Part shown: positions 42,330-50,931 of the stretch, piece after piece | How the letters are laid out: every line of letters starts with the position of its first letter | Position numbering within the stretch: the first letter of the stretch is position 1 | Position numbers and translations under genes: made by a program | The notes under the pieces: generated by a model | Told to the model about the DNA's origin: nothing | Databases searched by the model: none | The model's input: the letters and a program-made list of their open reading frames with translations, nothing else | Assembly: GCF_024198215.1 (NCBI RefSeq) | Contig: NZ_JAKCFA010000003.1 | Coordinates: 186,001 to 250,000, forward strand | DNA from: Myxococcus qinghaiensis | Lineage (GTDB): Bacteria; Myxococcota; Myxococcia; Myxococcales; Myxococcaceae | Direction of reading: 5' to 3' | Length of the DNA: 64,000 nucleotides

Positions 42330-43928
42330 TCACTCCTTGGCGGTGGTCCGGTTGGCCGCCAGCTCGATGACGTTGACCATCAGGTCCTTGACCCGGCGCG
42401 GCTTCTCGCCGCCGTTGTCGCGGAGGATGAGGTCGATGTCGTCTCCGGGCTCGTGGTACTCGGGGATGAGGTCGCCGCCGCCCTTGGGATTGGACAGGCC
42501 CTCGAAGAGGAAGAGGACGTCCTCGCCCTTGCGGCCGAAGACGGCGCCATCCTGGCGGTCCCGGTACACGTTGATGTCGCGGTTGATGCGGTCGAACGGG
42601 TCCGCGAGCTGCGCGTTGGCCTGGTCCACCACGTCACGGAAGTAGTTGGCCTGGCCCCTGCGGTCGGTGTCCACGACGGACAGGCGCTGGTCGTCCCAGC
42701 GACCCACCATGTCCACGTTGACGACGCCGGAGATCTGCTCCGTGCTCAGCCCCGGAATCGGGTGGTCGACGAAGTACTGCGAGCCGACCAGGCCCTTCTC
42801 CTCGGCGCCCGTCCAGATGAAGAGGATGGAGCGGTCCAACTCGCCGCGCTTCTGCGCCTCGGCCAGCTCCGGCACCGCCGCCATCAGCACCGCGCTGCCG
42901 GACGCGTTGTCGTCCGCGCCGTTGTGGATGTTGCCGCGACGGTCCGTGCCCACGTGGTCCAGGTGGGCCATCACCACGATGACCTCGTCCTTGTGCGGCC
43001 CGGTGCCGGGCAGCAGCGCCATCGTGTTCACCGCCTGGCCGGACTCCGTGGCCAGCGCGCGCAGCTCTTCCACGCTGCGCAGCCCACCACCGCGAGCGGG
43101 CGTGAGGGGCTGCCCCTCGGCCTTCATCGTGCTCTCGTACTTCTTGTTGAGCATCTCCAGCGTCTCGCGGGGCATCCCATCCTCCAGGTAGAACCCCTCC
43201 TGGAAGAGCTGGTGGCCGAACTCCTTGTGCTCCGCGTGGTCGTGCGCCCGCGCATCCCCCGTCGCCGCCGCTTCCGGCTTTCCAACGAAGGAGAACACGT
43301 CGAACTTCTGCTGGAAGGGGTTCTCCGGGTTGTTGCTGTTGGGGCCCACGAGGCCGTACTTCTGGACATGCGCCTGCACGTACGCGGAGGCCGCATCGAG
43401 TCCCGCCGACGGGCTGTCGCGGCCCTGGAGCTCATCCGAGGCGAGGTACGCGATGTGCGTCATCGGGTCCGAGTCGGTGATGGACGGCTCGGGCTTCGGC
43501 TCGGGCGTGGGCTCGACGGGGCCGGGCTCCGGCAGCGGGTTCGTCGGGACCTGGGGGTCCGTGGGGAGCTGCGGCAGCGGCAGGGGCAGCGGGTTCGTCG
43601 GCACCTGGGGGTCCGTGGGGAGCTGCGGCAGCGGCAGGGGCAGCGGATTCGTCGGGACCTGGGGGTCCGTCGGAAGCTGCGGCAGCGGCAGGGGCAGCGG
43701 GTTCGTCGGCACCTGCGGCGCCGGAGGCTTGGGCAGCGGCAGGGGCAGGGACACCGGGGGCTTGGGGAGCGGCAGCGGCTGGGCCTTGCCCGGCTCGAAG
43801 CAGTCCTTGTTCCACTTCAGGTCGGGCGTGGTGACCTTGTTCGGCGTCTCCGAGGGAGCCTTCGTGGCCGGGGTTCGCGTCGTCGTGGTCGGCAGAGGAC
43901 GAGGCGTATCGCTGATCTTGGAGGCCAT
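42330..43928 (-). CDS. M28-family zinc metallopeptidase with proline-rich repeat linker
   Basis: The product is 532 residues. Residues 1-45 are Thr/Pro/Ser-rich without a signal peptide. Residues 47-150 form a striking Pro/Leu linker with an 18-residue repeat (PLPLPLPQLPTDPQVPTN) encoded by 54-bp units. The M28 aminopeptidase domain spans about 155-530, with likely zinc ligands in A-H-L-D-H-V-G (322-325), N-G-A-D-D-N-A-S-G (Asp339), T-G-A-E-E-K-G (Glu376/377) and V-N-V-D-M-V-G (Asp406). About 100 residues are inserted between D-E-L-Q-G-R and the metal core. It probably removes N-terminal residues from peptides. The start has only a moderate SD. Confidence 0.85.
   Translation of the reverse strand: MASKISDTPRPLPTTTTRTPATKAPSETPNKVTTPDLKWNKDCFEPGKAQPLPLPKPPVSLPLPLPKPPAPQVPTNPLPLPLPQLPTDPQVPTNPLPLPLPQLPTDPQVPTNPLPLPLPQLPTDPQVPTNPLPEPGPVEPTPEPKPEPSITDSDPMTHIAYLASDELQGRDSPSAGLDAASAYVQAHVQKYGLVGPNSNNPENPFQQKFDVFSFVGKPEAAATGDARAHDHAEHKEFGHQLFQEGFYLEDGMPRETLEMLNKKYESTMKAEGQPLTPARGGGLRSVEELRALATESGQAVNTMALLPGTGPHKDEVIVVMAHLDHVGTDRRGNIHNGADDNASGSAVLMAAVPELAEAQKRGELDRSILFIWTGAEEKGLVGSQYFVDHPIPGLSTEQISGVVNVDMVGRWDDQRLSVVDTDRRGQANYFRDVVDQANAQLADPFDRINRDINVYRDRQDGAVFGRKGEDVLFLFEGLSNPKGGGDLIPEYHEPGDDIDLILRDNGGEKPRRVKDLMVNVIELAANRTTAKE
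43537..43715 (-). repeat. 54-bp tandem repeats inside the M28 peptidase gene
   Basis: Units begin at 43537, 43591, 43645 and 43699, an exact 54-bp period, with three full copies and a partial fourth. They encode 18 residues each of the Pro-rich linker. Copies differ by a few substitutions, so copy number is likely to vary among strains through slippage. Confidence 0.95.
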
Positions 43929-44098
43929 GGTGGGGGATCCCGATGGAGAGCACGAACGGCGCGCTTCAGGATTATCGCCCCGGGGGAGTTCAAGGTTGCG
44001 AGAAGGTTTCACTTCCCCGTGATTTCAGTGCCTTGTCTCAGCGATGTATCACCGGCGGTGGATCTGCCGGCGTCCGGGACGCTCGCCTGGTGTGGCGG

Positions 44099-44839
44099 CT
44101 AGCGACGCTTGACGGCGACAAAGGTGTCGTACGGCGTCCCCTCCAGGGTGCGCGTCTCCAAGCGGGCGTCGAGCCCCACCTCGTCGAAGAGGCGCAGCCA
44201 CGTCGCCCTCGAAAAGAGGCCATGCAGGTGCACGTCGTGGACGGAGCGGACGCTGCCGTCACGCTCCTTCAGCAACATCGCGAAGTGGGTCTCCGAGGTC
44301 GCGCTCCCCGGCTTCGTCGGCAACGTCCACATGAGGTAGCGCAGCGAGCGGGAGCCCCGCCCCGGCACCTCGGGCTCGTCGCCTCCTTCGGTGATTGAAC
44401 CCGGCTCGAAGCTCTCCTGCGTCGCATCCGGGGCCACCACGACGACGCCACCCGGGCGCAGGTGCATGGCCGCCGTCTCCAGCGCCGCGCGCAGGTCCGC
44501 CTCCGTGGTCATGTACTCGACGGCGTCATGGATGAACACGGCGTCGAACTCGCGGCCCAGGCGCACGGTCCGCATGTCACCGGGCAGGTGCTCGCACTCG
44601 GGATTGAGCTCGCGGCTGTGCTTGCGCATGCCCTCCGAGGGTTCCACCAGCGTGAGCTGGAAGTCGTGCTTGAGGAAGCTGGCGTTGTTGCCACCCCCGC
44701 TGCCCAGCTCCAGCAGCGTCACCAACGGGCCCGTCGCGCCCGCCCGCAGCAGGCGGAGGTACTCGGACGCCTCCTCCGCGTAGTCGCTCGGGGGAGAGAC
44801 CAGGGGCCACCACTCGGCCAGTTCGTCATAGAGCTTCAT
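44099..44839 (-). CDS. SAM-dependent class I methyltransferase
   Basis: The product is 246 residues. M-K-L-Y-D-E-L-A-E-W-W opens a small helical cap, then comes motif I L-E-L-G-S-G-G-G-N-N-A (about 43-53), the V-E-P acidic strand end, D-M-R, D-A-V-F-I-H-D-A-V-E-Y motif IV and L-R-P-G-G-V-V-V-V. Members act on small molecules or proteins; the substrate is not readable. It starts 2 nt after the stop of the GFA gene, implying one transcript and translational coupling. GGAGCG lies upstream. Confidence 0.9.
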   Translation of the reverse strand: MKLYDELAEWWPLVSPPSDYAEEASEYLRLLRAGATGPLVTLLELGSGGGNNASFLKHDFQLTLVEPSEGMRKHSRELNPECEHLPGDMRTVRLGREFDAVFIHDAVEYMTTEADLRAALETAAMHLRPGGVVVVAPDATQESFEPGSITEGGDEPEVPGRGSRSLRYLMWTLPTKPGSATSETHFAMLLKERDGSVRSVHDVHLHGLFSRATWLRLFDEVGLDARLETRTLEGTPYDTFVAVKRR

Positions 44840-44841
44840 GG

Positions 44842-45273
44842 TCAGCGCTCCGTTCGTACCGACGGGTTCAGCGGTGATGGACCTCGGCCTGCGGCCACTT
44901 GGAGTCCTCGGCCTTCCCGTCCGTTGACGTAGGTGATGGGAGCGCGCGCCAGCTCGTCGAGGTCCATGTCGTCGAGGCAGTTGACCTTGACGGTGTAGAA
45001 CTTCCCCAGGTCCGTGTCGTCACCCCAGCCAAAGGAGTGCACCCCGCAGCGCTTGCAGAACAGGTGATGGAGCTGCTTGGTGTGGAACTGGTACTCGGTG
45101 AGCTCGGACTCACCCGACAGGAGGCGGAAGTCCTCGGGACCGATGACGACGTGCCACAGCCGCGCCTTGGTGCAGATGGAGCAGTTGCACTTGTAGGTGC
45201 CCTGGCTCAGGTCGACGTCCGCTTCGTAGCGGACGGCCCCGCAGTGACAGCTTCCAACGTACGTCTTCTTCAC
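44842..45273 (-). CDS. GFA/Mss4-like zinc protein, probable C-terminal frameshift
   Basis: The product is 143 residues as encoded. The GFA (glutathione-dependent formaldehyde-activating-like) fold is shown by the zinc ligands C-H-C-G near residue 9, C-N-C-S-I-C near 29-34 and C-K-R-C-G near 73-77. After A-P-I-T-Y-V-N-G the frame changes character, becoming Gly/Arg-rich. The neighbouring frame there reads [17 protein letters not shown] and stops at 44868, the ending typical of the family. A single extra base around 44915-44930 would explain this. The zinc core is intact, so activity may survive. Reaction unknown; GFA proteins handle glutathione adducts. First gene of a pair with the methyltransferase. 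Confidence 0.85.
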   Translation of the reverse strand: MKKTYVGSCHCGAVRYEADVDLSQGTYKCNCSICTKARLWHVVIGPEDFRLLSGESELTEYQFHTKQLHHLFCKRCGVHSFGWGDDTDLGKFYTVKVNCLDDMDLDELARAPITYVNGREGRGLQVAAGRGPSPLNPSVRTER

Positions 45274-45522
45274 GTGTGACGCTCCTCAGGAGCCCGGCCC
45301 ATCCAGCGATGGAGCAGACCACGGGCGCGGCCTGATGCAACGCCTGGTTTGCGCCAGGGAGCTCCGCGGCCCACGCGGGTGACACTCCTCGAAACGTCGC
45401 CATTCCAGCGGCGAGGTGGCCCCCGGGGGCAGGCGTCGCGCACGCGTCATTTGAAGTGGGCGCTCCGCGTCCCTAGGGTGCCGCGTCCGGTCCGGAGCCC
45501 CTTCCGGCCACGCCGCCACGCC

Positions 45523-46149
45523 ATGGACCTCACCCTCTGGGCAACGTTCACCCTGACCATGACCCTCTTCGCCATCACTCCCGGCCCCGCCGTGTTGCTG
45601 GTGGTCTCCCAAGCGATGTCGCGGGGCTTTCGCGCCGGGATGAGCGCCGCGCTGGGCATCCAGGCCGGCAACGCCGTGTACTTCCTCATCTCCGTCGCGG
45701 GCCTCGGCGCGGCGCTGGCGGCCTCCCCCTTCGCGTTCTATGGCATCCGCTATGCGGGCGCGGCCTACCTCGTCTACCTGGGCGTGAGGACGCTGCTCGC
45801 CGCGAAGCACACCCTGTCGCTGGAGCAGCGTCCGAAGCCGCCCCTGTGGCGCGGGGCCTTCGTGCAGGGCTTCGCGAAGCAGCTGGCCAACCCCAAGTCC
45901 ATCCTGTTCTTCGGCTCACTGCTCCCGCAGTTCATCCACCCGGGTCCTCACGCGGGCTTGCAGTTCGCCGTGTATGGCATCTCCTGCATCGTCGTGGAGG
46001 TGCCGGTGCTCGCCGTCTACGCTTGGCTGGGTGTGGCCGGAGGTCGCGTCTCCAGCTCACCTCGTGCCCTGGTCTGGCGTGAGCGCCTGTCAGGCCTGGC
46101 GCTCATCGGCATCGGCGCGGTGCTCGCCACGATGAGGCCGCAAGCCTGA
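45523..46149 (+). CDS. LysE/RhtB-family amino-acid exporter
   Basis: The product is 208 residues with about six membrane segments. The diagnostic pattern near the N terminus is T-P-G-P (A-I-T-P-G-P-A-V-L-L-V-V) followed by G-x-x-A-G-M-x-A-A-L-G-I-Q-A-G-N, and the loop before segment four has K-Q-L-A-N-P-K-S-I-L-F-F-G-S. It should export amino acids or derivatives from the cytoplasm. The ATG at 45523 fits the family start although the SD is weak. It is divergent from the GFA gene; the 249 bp between contain nothing I can name. Confidence 0.9.
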   Translation: MDLTLWATFTLTMTLFAITPGPAVLLVVSQAMSRGFRAGMSAALGIQAGNAVYFLISVAGLGAALAASPFAFYGIRYAGAAYLVYLGVRTLLAAKHTLSLEQRPKPPLWRGAFVQGFAKQLANPKSILFFGSLLPQFIHPGPHAGLQFAVYGISCIVVEVPVLAVYAWLGVAGGRVSSSPRALVWRERLSGLALIGIGAVLATMRPQA

Positions 46150-46160
46150 TGCCCGGAGTC

Positions 46161-46188
46161 GACGACCGGAGCCTTCCGCTCCGGCCGT
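46161..46188. terminator. Bidirectional hairpin between convergent genes
   Basis: The arms GACGACCGGAGC and GCTCCGGCCGTC pair with one mismatch around a 5-nt CTTCC loop, between the LysE gene and the minus-strand secreted protein gene. Confidence 0.65.
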
Positions 46189-46207
46189 CTCGTCCGTCCG
46201 GCACCCC

Positions 46208-47182
46208 TCAAGGAGCGGGAGCAGCAGGCGCGGGCTCAGCGGGCGCGGGCTCGTCATCCTTCAACGCATCCAGTTCGCGAGCCGTGGCGGGCCGCGTCCG
46301 GGCCTTGCCCTTCTCCACGAGGATGAGCGTCCCCTTGTTGCCCTGCCGACAGAGCAGCGCTTCCCCCAAGGAGGGCGCCTTCTTCAGCGCATCACAGCGG
46401 CCCACGTGTGCCACCTGTCGACGCGCGGGCTCGATGCCCAGCGCCACCGCGAAGGTCTTGCCCGCGCCACCTTCGAACGGCCCTCCGGACACCACCGTCA
46501 CCCAGGTGTCCTTGAGCAGCTCCTGCGTGTAGAGCACCTCGTAGCTCTCCGCCTTGCACCCGGCCTGGGTGCTCCCCCCCTTGCAGCGCTGGGCCGCGCG
46601 AAGCTTCTCCAGCAGGGCTGAATCCACCCGCGCGGTGAAGGAGGGAGAGGGGAGCTCGTAGCGGGCCGGGCCCACCTTCTCCAGCCCCGCGCAGGGCCTC
46701 TTGCCATCCGTCGCGGAGATGCGCAGCGCGAGCGGCACCTGCGGCACGCCGCTGGAGGGAACCGAGAGGAACGCCGTGCCCGTGCTCGCGAGCGACTCCG
46801 GCACGGTGACGGCGAAGGCGCCGATGAAGTCCGACATGCCTTCATCCGCGTCGGTGAGCAGCAGGCTCAGCGAGCCTCCCACTCCCACCGGAAGCCAGGC
46901 TCCCGAGCGCGTCTCTTCGAGGAAGAGGCTGTTCCACTGCAAGCTGCCGGTGTCCTCCTGCTTCGGGCCGATGACGACGGGGGAAGCACCTTCGACGTCG
47001 ACGGCCATCGCCGACAGCTCCGGGTCCGCCGCGGAGCCCTCGTCCCAGGACGAGCCACTGGGGTTCGTCGTCCCGACCTTCACCGCCAGCGGGGACACGA
47101 ACAGCTCCTTGCAAGCCCGATAGTCCTGCGCCCACACGCGAGTGGAGACACAGAACACCAGCAACACCCACCGTCGCATCAT
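46208..47182 (-). CDS. Secreted hypothetical protein
   Basis: The product is about 324 residues, beginning M-M-R-R-W-V-L-L-V-F-C-V-S-T-R-V-W-A-Q, a Sec signal with A-Q-type cleavage. GAGG sits 4 nt from the first ATG and 7 nt from the second, so the second (47179) is equally likely. The mature protein is beta-rich with several Cys (C-K-E-L, R-P-C, R-C-K-G-G, A-G-C-K-A, R-C, L-C-R-Q) and a Pro/Ala tail. No family is recognised. It starts 36 bp after the PQQ-like lipoprotein gene upstream on the same strand, so they are probably one operon. The frame open far upstream is a shadow of that gene. Confidence 0.7.
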   Translation of the reverse strand: MMRRWVLLVFCVSTRVWAQDYRACKELFVSPLAVKVGTTNPSGSSWDEGSAADPELSAMAVDVEGASPVVIGPKQEDTGSLQWNSLFLEETRSGAWLPVGVGGSLSLLLTDADEGMSDFIGAFAVTVPESLASTGTAFLSVPSSGVPQVPLALRISATDGKRPCAGLEKVGPARYELPSPSFTARVDSALLEKLRAAQRCKGGSTQAGCKAESYEVLYTQELLKDTWVTVVSGGPFEGGAGKTFAVALGIEPARRQVAHVGRCDALKKAPSLGEALLCRQGNKGTLILVEKGKARTRPATARELDALKDDEPAPAEPAPAAPAP

Positions 47183-47217
47183 GCTTCCTCTCATCCAGCC
47201 GGGCGACATCGCCTCGG

Positions 47218-48783
47218 CTACAGCCCCAGGGCGTATACCTTGTTCCGGTCCACCACATAGACCCGGTCCTTCACGATGACGGGGTCCCTGAGCGAGCCTC
47301 CGTCCGAGGTCCCCACCAACGCGAGCTTGGTCGCGCTCCACAGCGGAGCGAGTGTCGAGACGGCGACGACGTGCAGCCCCGTGCGCGAGGTGATGACCAG
47401 CGTGGGGACGCTCACTCCCGAGTCGTCCTTCGTCCCCGACGCGGCGGCGATGGACGTGCTGCGCTTGCCCGCGAAGGGCGTGGTGGAAAAATCCAGGAGG
47501 TCTCTTCCGTAGTACGGGACGATGACATCGTAGACGCCCGGAAGCGCCGCTGTCAGCGGCGTGCCACCAGAGAGGGCGTCGAAGGAATAGAGCACGGTGC
47601 CCGCGTTGGGACCGGAGCTCTCCTGCACCGCGATGATGGCTCGGCCGCCCACCAGCACGGGCGCCTGATACCCGGTGACTTGCGAGCTGGGAAACGGCGG
47701 AGAGCGGAAGAGGCTGGCGCCGTTGTAACCGGCATTGCGGATATTGAACGTCACCGTGCCGGTGGCCAGGTCCCGCTCCAGCAGGTAGATGCGATTGCCC
47801 GCCACGCTGATGTTGCTCGCGGGCTCCAGCGCGACGCGCGGCCAGCGAGGTGTCCCGGTGGCGAGGTCCCAGCCGAACAGGCCCGACGCGAAGGGACGCG
47901 GCTCGGTCGCGGAGCAGTTCGTGGAGCACTGGAAGTTGTAGATGGCCGCCAGGTAGATGAAGCCGTTGTCCGTGGCGATGGAGCCCAGGCGGTCTTCCGC
48001 GGTGTCCCACTGGTGCTGAGGGAAGACTCGCGTGCCGCCGTAGTACCCGTAGGTGTTCAGCTCCAGCAGGAGGTTGCCGCGCTTGTCAAACGAGCGCAGG
48101 CCCAGCTTGGGGCCGTGGTAGTGGAGCTGGTTGTAGACCCACAGGCGCGTGCCGTCCGACAGCGACTGGCCCCAGCTGTCGTTGTTCGCCTGCTCGTACT
48201 CCGCATAGGGAATGGTGCCACCCGAGTAGTAATTGGCGCCGAACTGCTTGCTCCAGGTCCGGATGCCGTCGTCATTGCGGACGACGCCGTCGCGCGCCTC
48301 GTAGACACCGCCGCCAACGAGCTTTTCGTACGCGAAGAACGAGGGCCAGTGGCCCCGGTTGTCATTGAGCTGCCGGTCGACGCTCCACACGCTGGCGCCC
48401 GTGGCCGGGGCGATTTTCTCCAGGGCGGGGCTTCCCCCAGAGCCGACGTAGTTGGGATTGGAGTTCCATGCCAGATAGACGCCGTCGGTGTCCGCCACCG
48501 CCCGCTCCACGCCTTGCACGGAGCGACCCGCTCCCGCGATGGGCGCGAACTCCCAGAGCTTGCGCAGCGGATGCCACGCACAGCCGTCCGAGGTGAAGGA
48601 GCGGCGTCCATCATGTCCCATCGTTGCCCACGCATTGGTGCCCGTGCAGGGTGGCACCACGGCGGAGGCCATGACTCCAGGTGACTCGGGGGGTAGCGAG
48701 GAGGGCTCTTCCGTCGAGCCTTCACATGCACCGAGCCCCACGGCGGACAGCAGCAGCACCACGCCTCTCGTTCGCAGCGTCAT
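47218..48783 (-). CDS. PQQ-like beta-propeller lipoprotein
   Basis: The product is 521 residues. The lipoprotein signal ends G-L-G-A-C (Cys20). The body has repeated four-stranded blades of the WD/PQQ type: segments such as W-D-L-A-T-G-T-P-R-W, G-N-R-I-Y-L-L-E-R, D-G-V-Y-L-A-W-N and V-K-D-R-V-Y-V-V-D-R-N-K-V-Y-A-L-G-L. Nothing identifies bound PQQ or catalytic residues, so it may be a scaffold or binding protein in the periplasm or on the cell surface. GGAGG precedes the ATG at 48783. Confidence 0.8.
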   Translation of the reverse strand: MTLRTRGVVLLLSAVGLGACEGSTEEPSSLPPESPGVMASAVVPPCTGTNAWATMGHDGRRSFTSDGCAWHPLRKLWEFAPIAGAGRSVQGVERAVADTDGVYLAWNSNPNYVGSGGSPALEKIAPATGASVWSVDRQLNDNRGHWPSFFAYEKLVGGGVYEARDGVVRNDDGIRTWSKQFGANYYSGGTIPYAEYEQANNDSWGQSLSDGTRLWVYNQLHYHGPKLGLRSFDKRGNLLLELNTYGYYGGTRVFPQHQWDTAEDRLGSIATDNGFIYLAAIYNFQCSTNCSATEPRPFASGLFGWDLATGTPRWPRVALEPASNISVAGNRIYLLERDLATGTVTFNIRNAGYNGASLFRSPPFPSSQVTGYQAPVLVGGRAIIAVQESSGPNAGTVLYSFDALSGGTPLTAALPGVYDVIVPYYGRDLLDFSTTPFAGKRSTSIAAASGTKDDSGVSVPTLVITSRTGLHVVAVSTLAPLWSATKLALVGTSDGGSLRDPVIVKDRVYVVDRNKVYALGL

Positions 48784-48903
48784 GACACGACCTCCACGTC
48801 AGGGCGCGCCGGAAGCTCCCGGACACGCCAGGAAAGCGCCTTGGGTCACCACGCCCTTCCGACAGCACCCAGGGAAGGAGGAAGCCTCGACGGTGGGCGC
48901 CCC

Positions 48904-50232
48904 TCATGGGAGCGAGCCGGGGGCAGGCGCGGCTCCCACTCCGCCACTGCTCGTCGGCAGTCGCATGGGCTGGGCCTTGCCATAGGTGAGCGAGCGCCAC
49001 AGCCACTCGGCGGGACCGAAGCGGAAGCGGGCCATCCACAGATGGCTGAGGACAATCTGCACGGCGAAGATGCCCAGGGCCAGGAAGATGCTCGTCGAAG
49101 GAGGCGCCTTCCCGATGAGCCCCAGCCCCCAGCCGTTGTAGAGCCAGACGCTCACCACCGACTGCAGCAGGTAGTTCGAGAGCGCCATCCGACCCACGGG
49201 CATCAGCACGTTGAAGACACGCTGCACCCAGCCACGTCGGGACAGCAGCGCGAACAGGGCGACGTAGGCGCCGGCCAGCGTCAAGCAGCCCAGCTCCTGC
49301 ACCACGGTCAGCACCATCATCCAGTCACGGTCGATGAGGTCCCCCATCCCCATCGCGCGCAGCCGCCACACGACCAGCCCCAGCCCGTTGCCAATCACGC
49401 CCAGGAACAGCCCCCAGAACAGCAGTCGCTGGTGCAGGCGACGGTTGCCTTCGATGTCCTGGAGCACCAAGAGGCGGCCCGCCAGCAAGCCGAACAAGAA
49501 CCGCCCCAGGATGAGGCTCATCCAGACGAGCCGGTTGAGGCGCAGGAACGACTCGTTGTTGAAGCGAGCCGTCCCCCCGAGCGCCGTCCAGAACGAGTCG
49601 CTGGAGAGCGCTTCGAACAGCCGCGCGCGAACCGCCGTCTCCACGGCCCGGGTCGCCTTCGCCGCTTCTCCCGCGGCCTCCGCGCCGTGAAGCCAGATGG
49701 GGATGAAGCGCTCCAGCGCCGGAATCACCAGCGGCACCACCGCCATCATCGCCACCGCCCAGATGAGCACCGTCGTGTTCGAGCGGCTCCGGAACAACAG
49801 CAGCGCGAAGCCCACCATCGCGTAGGTGTGGAGGATGTCCCCGGACCAGATGGCGTACTGGTGCGTCAGCCCTATCCCCAGCAGCACCAGCAGGCGCCGC
49901 GCGTAGAGCGGGACAATCGAGGAGCCTCGCGCCTCCGCACGGGCGAGCTGGATGCTGAAGCCCAGCCCGAAGAGGAACGAGAACAGCGTCACGAACTTCT
50001 GGTTCACGAAGAACTGGTAGAGGCCCGCGACCACCGTCTCGAAGAGGGGCGCTGAGAGGGCCTGGGCCTGCTCTCGCGGCATCATCACCCTGCCGCTGAA
50101 CCAGGACATGCTGTTGGAAACGAAGACGCCGCACAGCGCGAAACCACGCAGCGCATCCAGCAGCGTCACCCGCTCGGAGGCATCCACCGGGCGGGCATCG
50201 GCGACGTGCACGGGAGCAGCAGAATCTGACAT
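48904..50232 (-). CDS. DUF418/YeiB-family membrane protein
   Basis: The 442-residue polytopic membrane protein has roughly ten hydrophobic segments. The N-terminal R-V-T-L-L-D-A-L-R-G-F-A-L-C-G-V-F motif and the later F-S-F-L-F-G-L-G-F and R-R-L-L-V-L-L-G-I-G-L-T-H segments are diagnostic of the DUF418/YeiB family, related to the acyltransferase-3 fold. The C-terminal part keeps G-R-M-A-L-S-N-Y-L-L-Q-S, the family signature. Function is not established; acyl or membrane-solute transfer is suspected for relatives. A Gly/Pro tail follows the last helix. Confidence 0.9.
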   Translation of the reverse strand: MSDSAAPVHVADARPVDASERVTLLDALRGFALCGVFVSNSMSWFSGRVMMPREQAQALSAPLFETVVAGLYQFFVNQKFVTLFSFLFGLGFSIQLARAEARGSSIVPLYARRLLVLLGIGLTHQYAIWSGDILHTYAMVGFALLLFRSRSNTTVLIWAVAMMAVVPLVIPALERFIPIWLHGAEAAGEAAKATRAVETAVRARLFEALSSDSFWTALGGTARFNNESFLRLNRLVWMSLILGRFLFGLLAGRLLVLQDIEGNRRLHQRLLFWGLFLGVIGNGLGLVVWRLRAMGMGDLIDRDWMMVLTVVQELGCLTLAGAYVALFALLSRRGWVQRVFNVLMPVGRMALSNYLLQSVVSVWLYNGWGLGLIGKAPPSTSIFLALGIFAVQIVLSHLWMARFRFGPAEWLWRSLTYGKAQPMRLPTSSGGVGAAPAPGSLP

Positions 50233-50314
50233 CCATCCAGCAGACGCCCGCTGCTTCCGTGCGTCAACCGAGGGCTGTCGACTTCAGCCCCCGGTCTTCA
50301 TGACGCGGTGCTGC

Positions 50315-50770
50315 CTAGCCATGCCGGGAGTACGTGCCGCAGCGCGCATGCCCGTAGCGTGCGCACTCCGCCCGCTCACGACGCTCCCGCTCCACCCGCG
50401 CCTGCCGCTCACGCTCGGCCCGCTCCCGCTCCAGCCGCGCCAGACGCTCACGCTCGATGCGGGCCCGCTCACGCTCGATGCGCTCGCGCTCCACCCGCGC
50501 CTGCCGCTCGCGCTCCAGCCGGGCCTGCCGCTCCCGCTCCAACCGCGCCTGCCGCTCGCGCTCCAGCCGGGCCTGCCGCTCGCGCTCGGCCCGCTCACGC
50601 TCCAGCCGCGCCCGCTCCGCGCTCGAGCGCGATTCGATGCGCTGGTCGCGAACCCACTCGGTGACGCCCGAGGTCGTGACGGGGGAGGCACCATGCACCG
50701 ACTGCGCGAGGACAGGAGAAGCCACCGTGAGGGAGCACACCACCAAGACTCGCTTCAGCTTGCTGTACAT
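50315..50770 (-). CDS. Secreted Arg/Glu-repeat protein
   Basis: The product is 151 residues. A Sec signal (M-Y-S-K-L-K-R-V-L-V-V-C-S-L-T-V-A-S) with an A-Q cleavage site at about 23 is followed by roughly 90 residues made of E-R-E-R and A-R-L-E-R-E-R-Q motifs, an eight-residue period repeated several times. This should be a rigid, highly charged single alpha-helix or coiled coil. A short Cys-containing tail (E-C-A-R-Y-G-H-A-R-C) closes it. AAGGAGG precedes the ATG, which supports a real gene despite the low complexity. A cell-surface spacer or a binding partner for acidic polymers is possible; no family is known to me. Confidence 0.7.
   Translation of the reverse strand: MYSKLKRVLVVCSLTVASPVLAQSVHGASPVTTSGVTEWVRDQRIESRSSAERARLERERAERERQARLERERQARLERERQARLERERQARVERERIERERARIERERLARLERERAERERQARVERERRERAECARYGHARCGTYSRHG
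50372..50630 (-). repeat. 24-bp-type tandem repeats encoding R-L-E-R-E-R-Q-A
   Basis: Degenerate units alternating CGCTCGCGCTCCAG- and CGCTCCCGCTCCAA-like cores with GCCTGC endings repeat through the coding region above. The most regular run (about 50497-50592) has 24-bp periodicity; flanking parts are less regular. Confidence 0.75.
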
Positions 50771-50931
50771 GACGACCTCCTTCGCAGCGGGTTGCGCCGC
50801 GTTCTGTACAGTCTGACGGGGCTCCCTCCCGTCTATTCAGCCGGGCCACCCCTGCCCGCACGGAGCCACACCCCGAGTCACACGCTTCCTCGGAGGAATG
50901 GCCCGATGCGCCACACACGGCGTACGCAGCG

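Noticed and set aside
43537..43715. Possible CRISPR array from regular 54-bp repeats
   Set aside because: Repeats are contiguous, without unique spacers, in frame and within a peptidase gene, and no cas genes are present.
47183..48010. Upstream extension of the secreted protein gene at 46208 to 600 residues
   Set aside because: It overlaps the PQQ-like lipoprotein gene on the same strand in another frame; the signal peptide at 47182 marks the true start.
50372..50630. Possible CRISPR or regulatory repeats from the 24-bp units
   Set aside because: They are contiguous coding repeats in frame with a signal-peptide protein.
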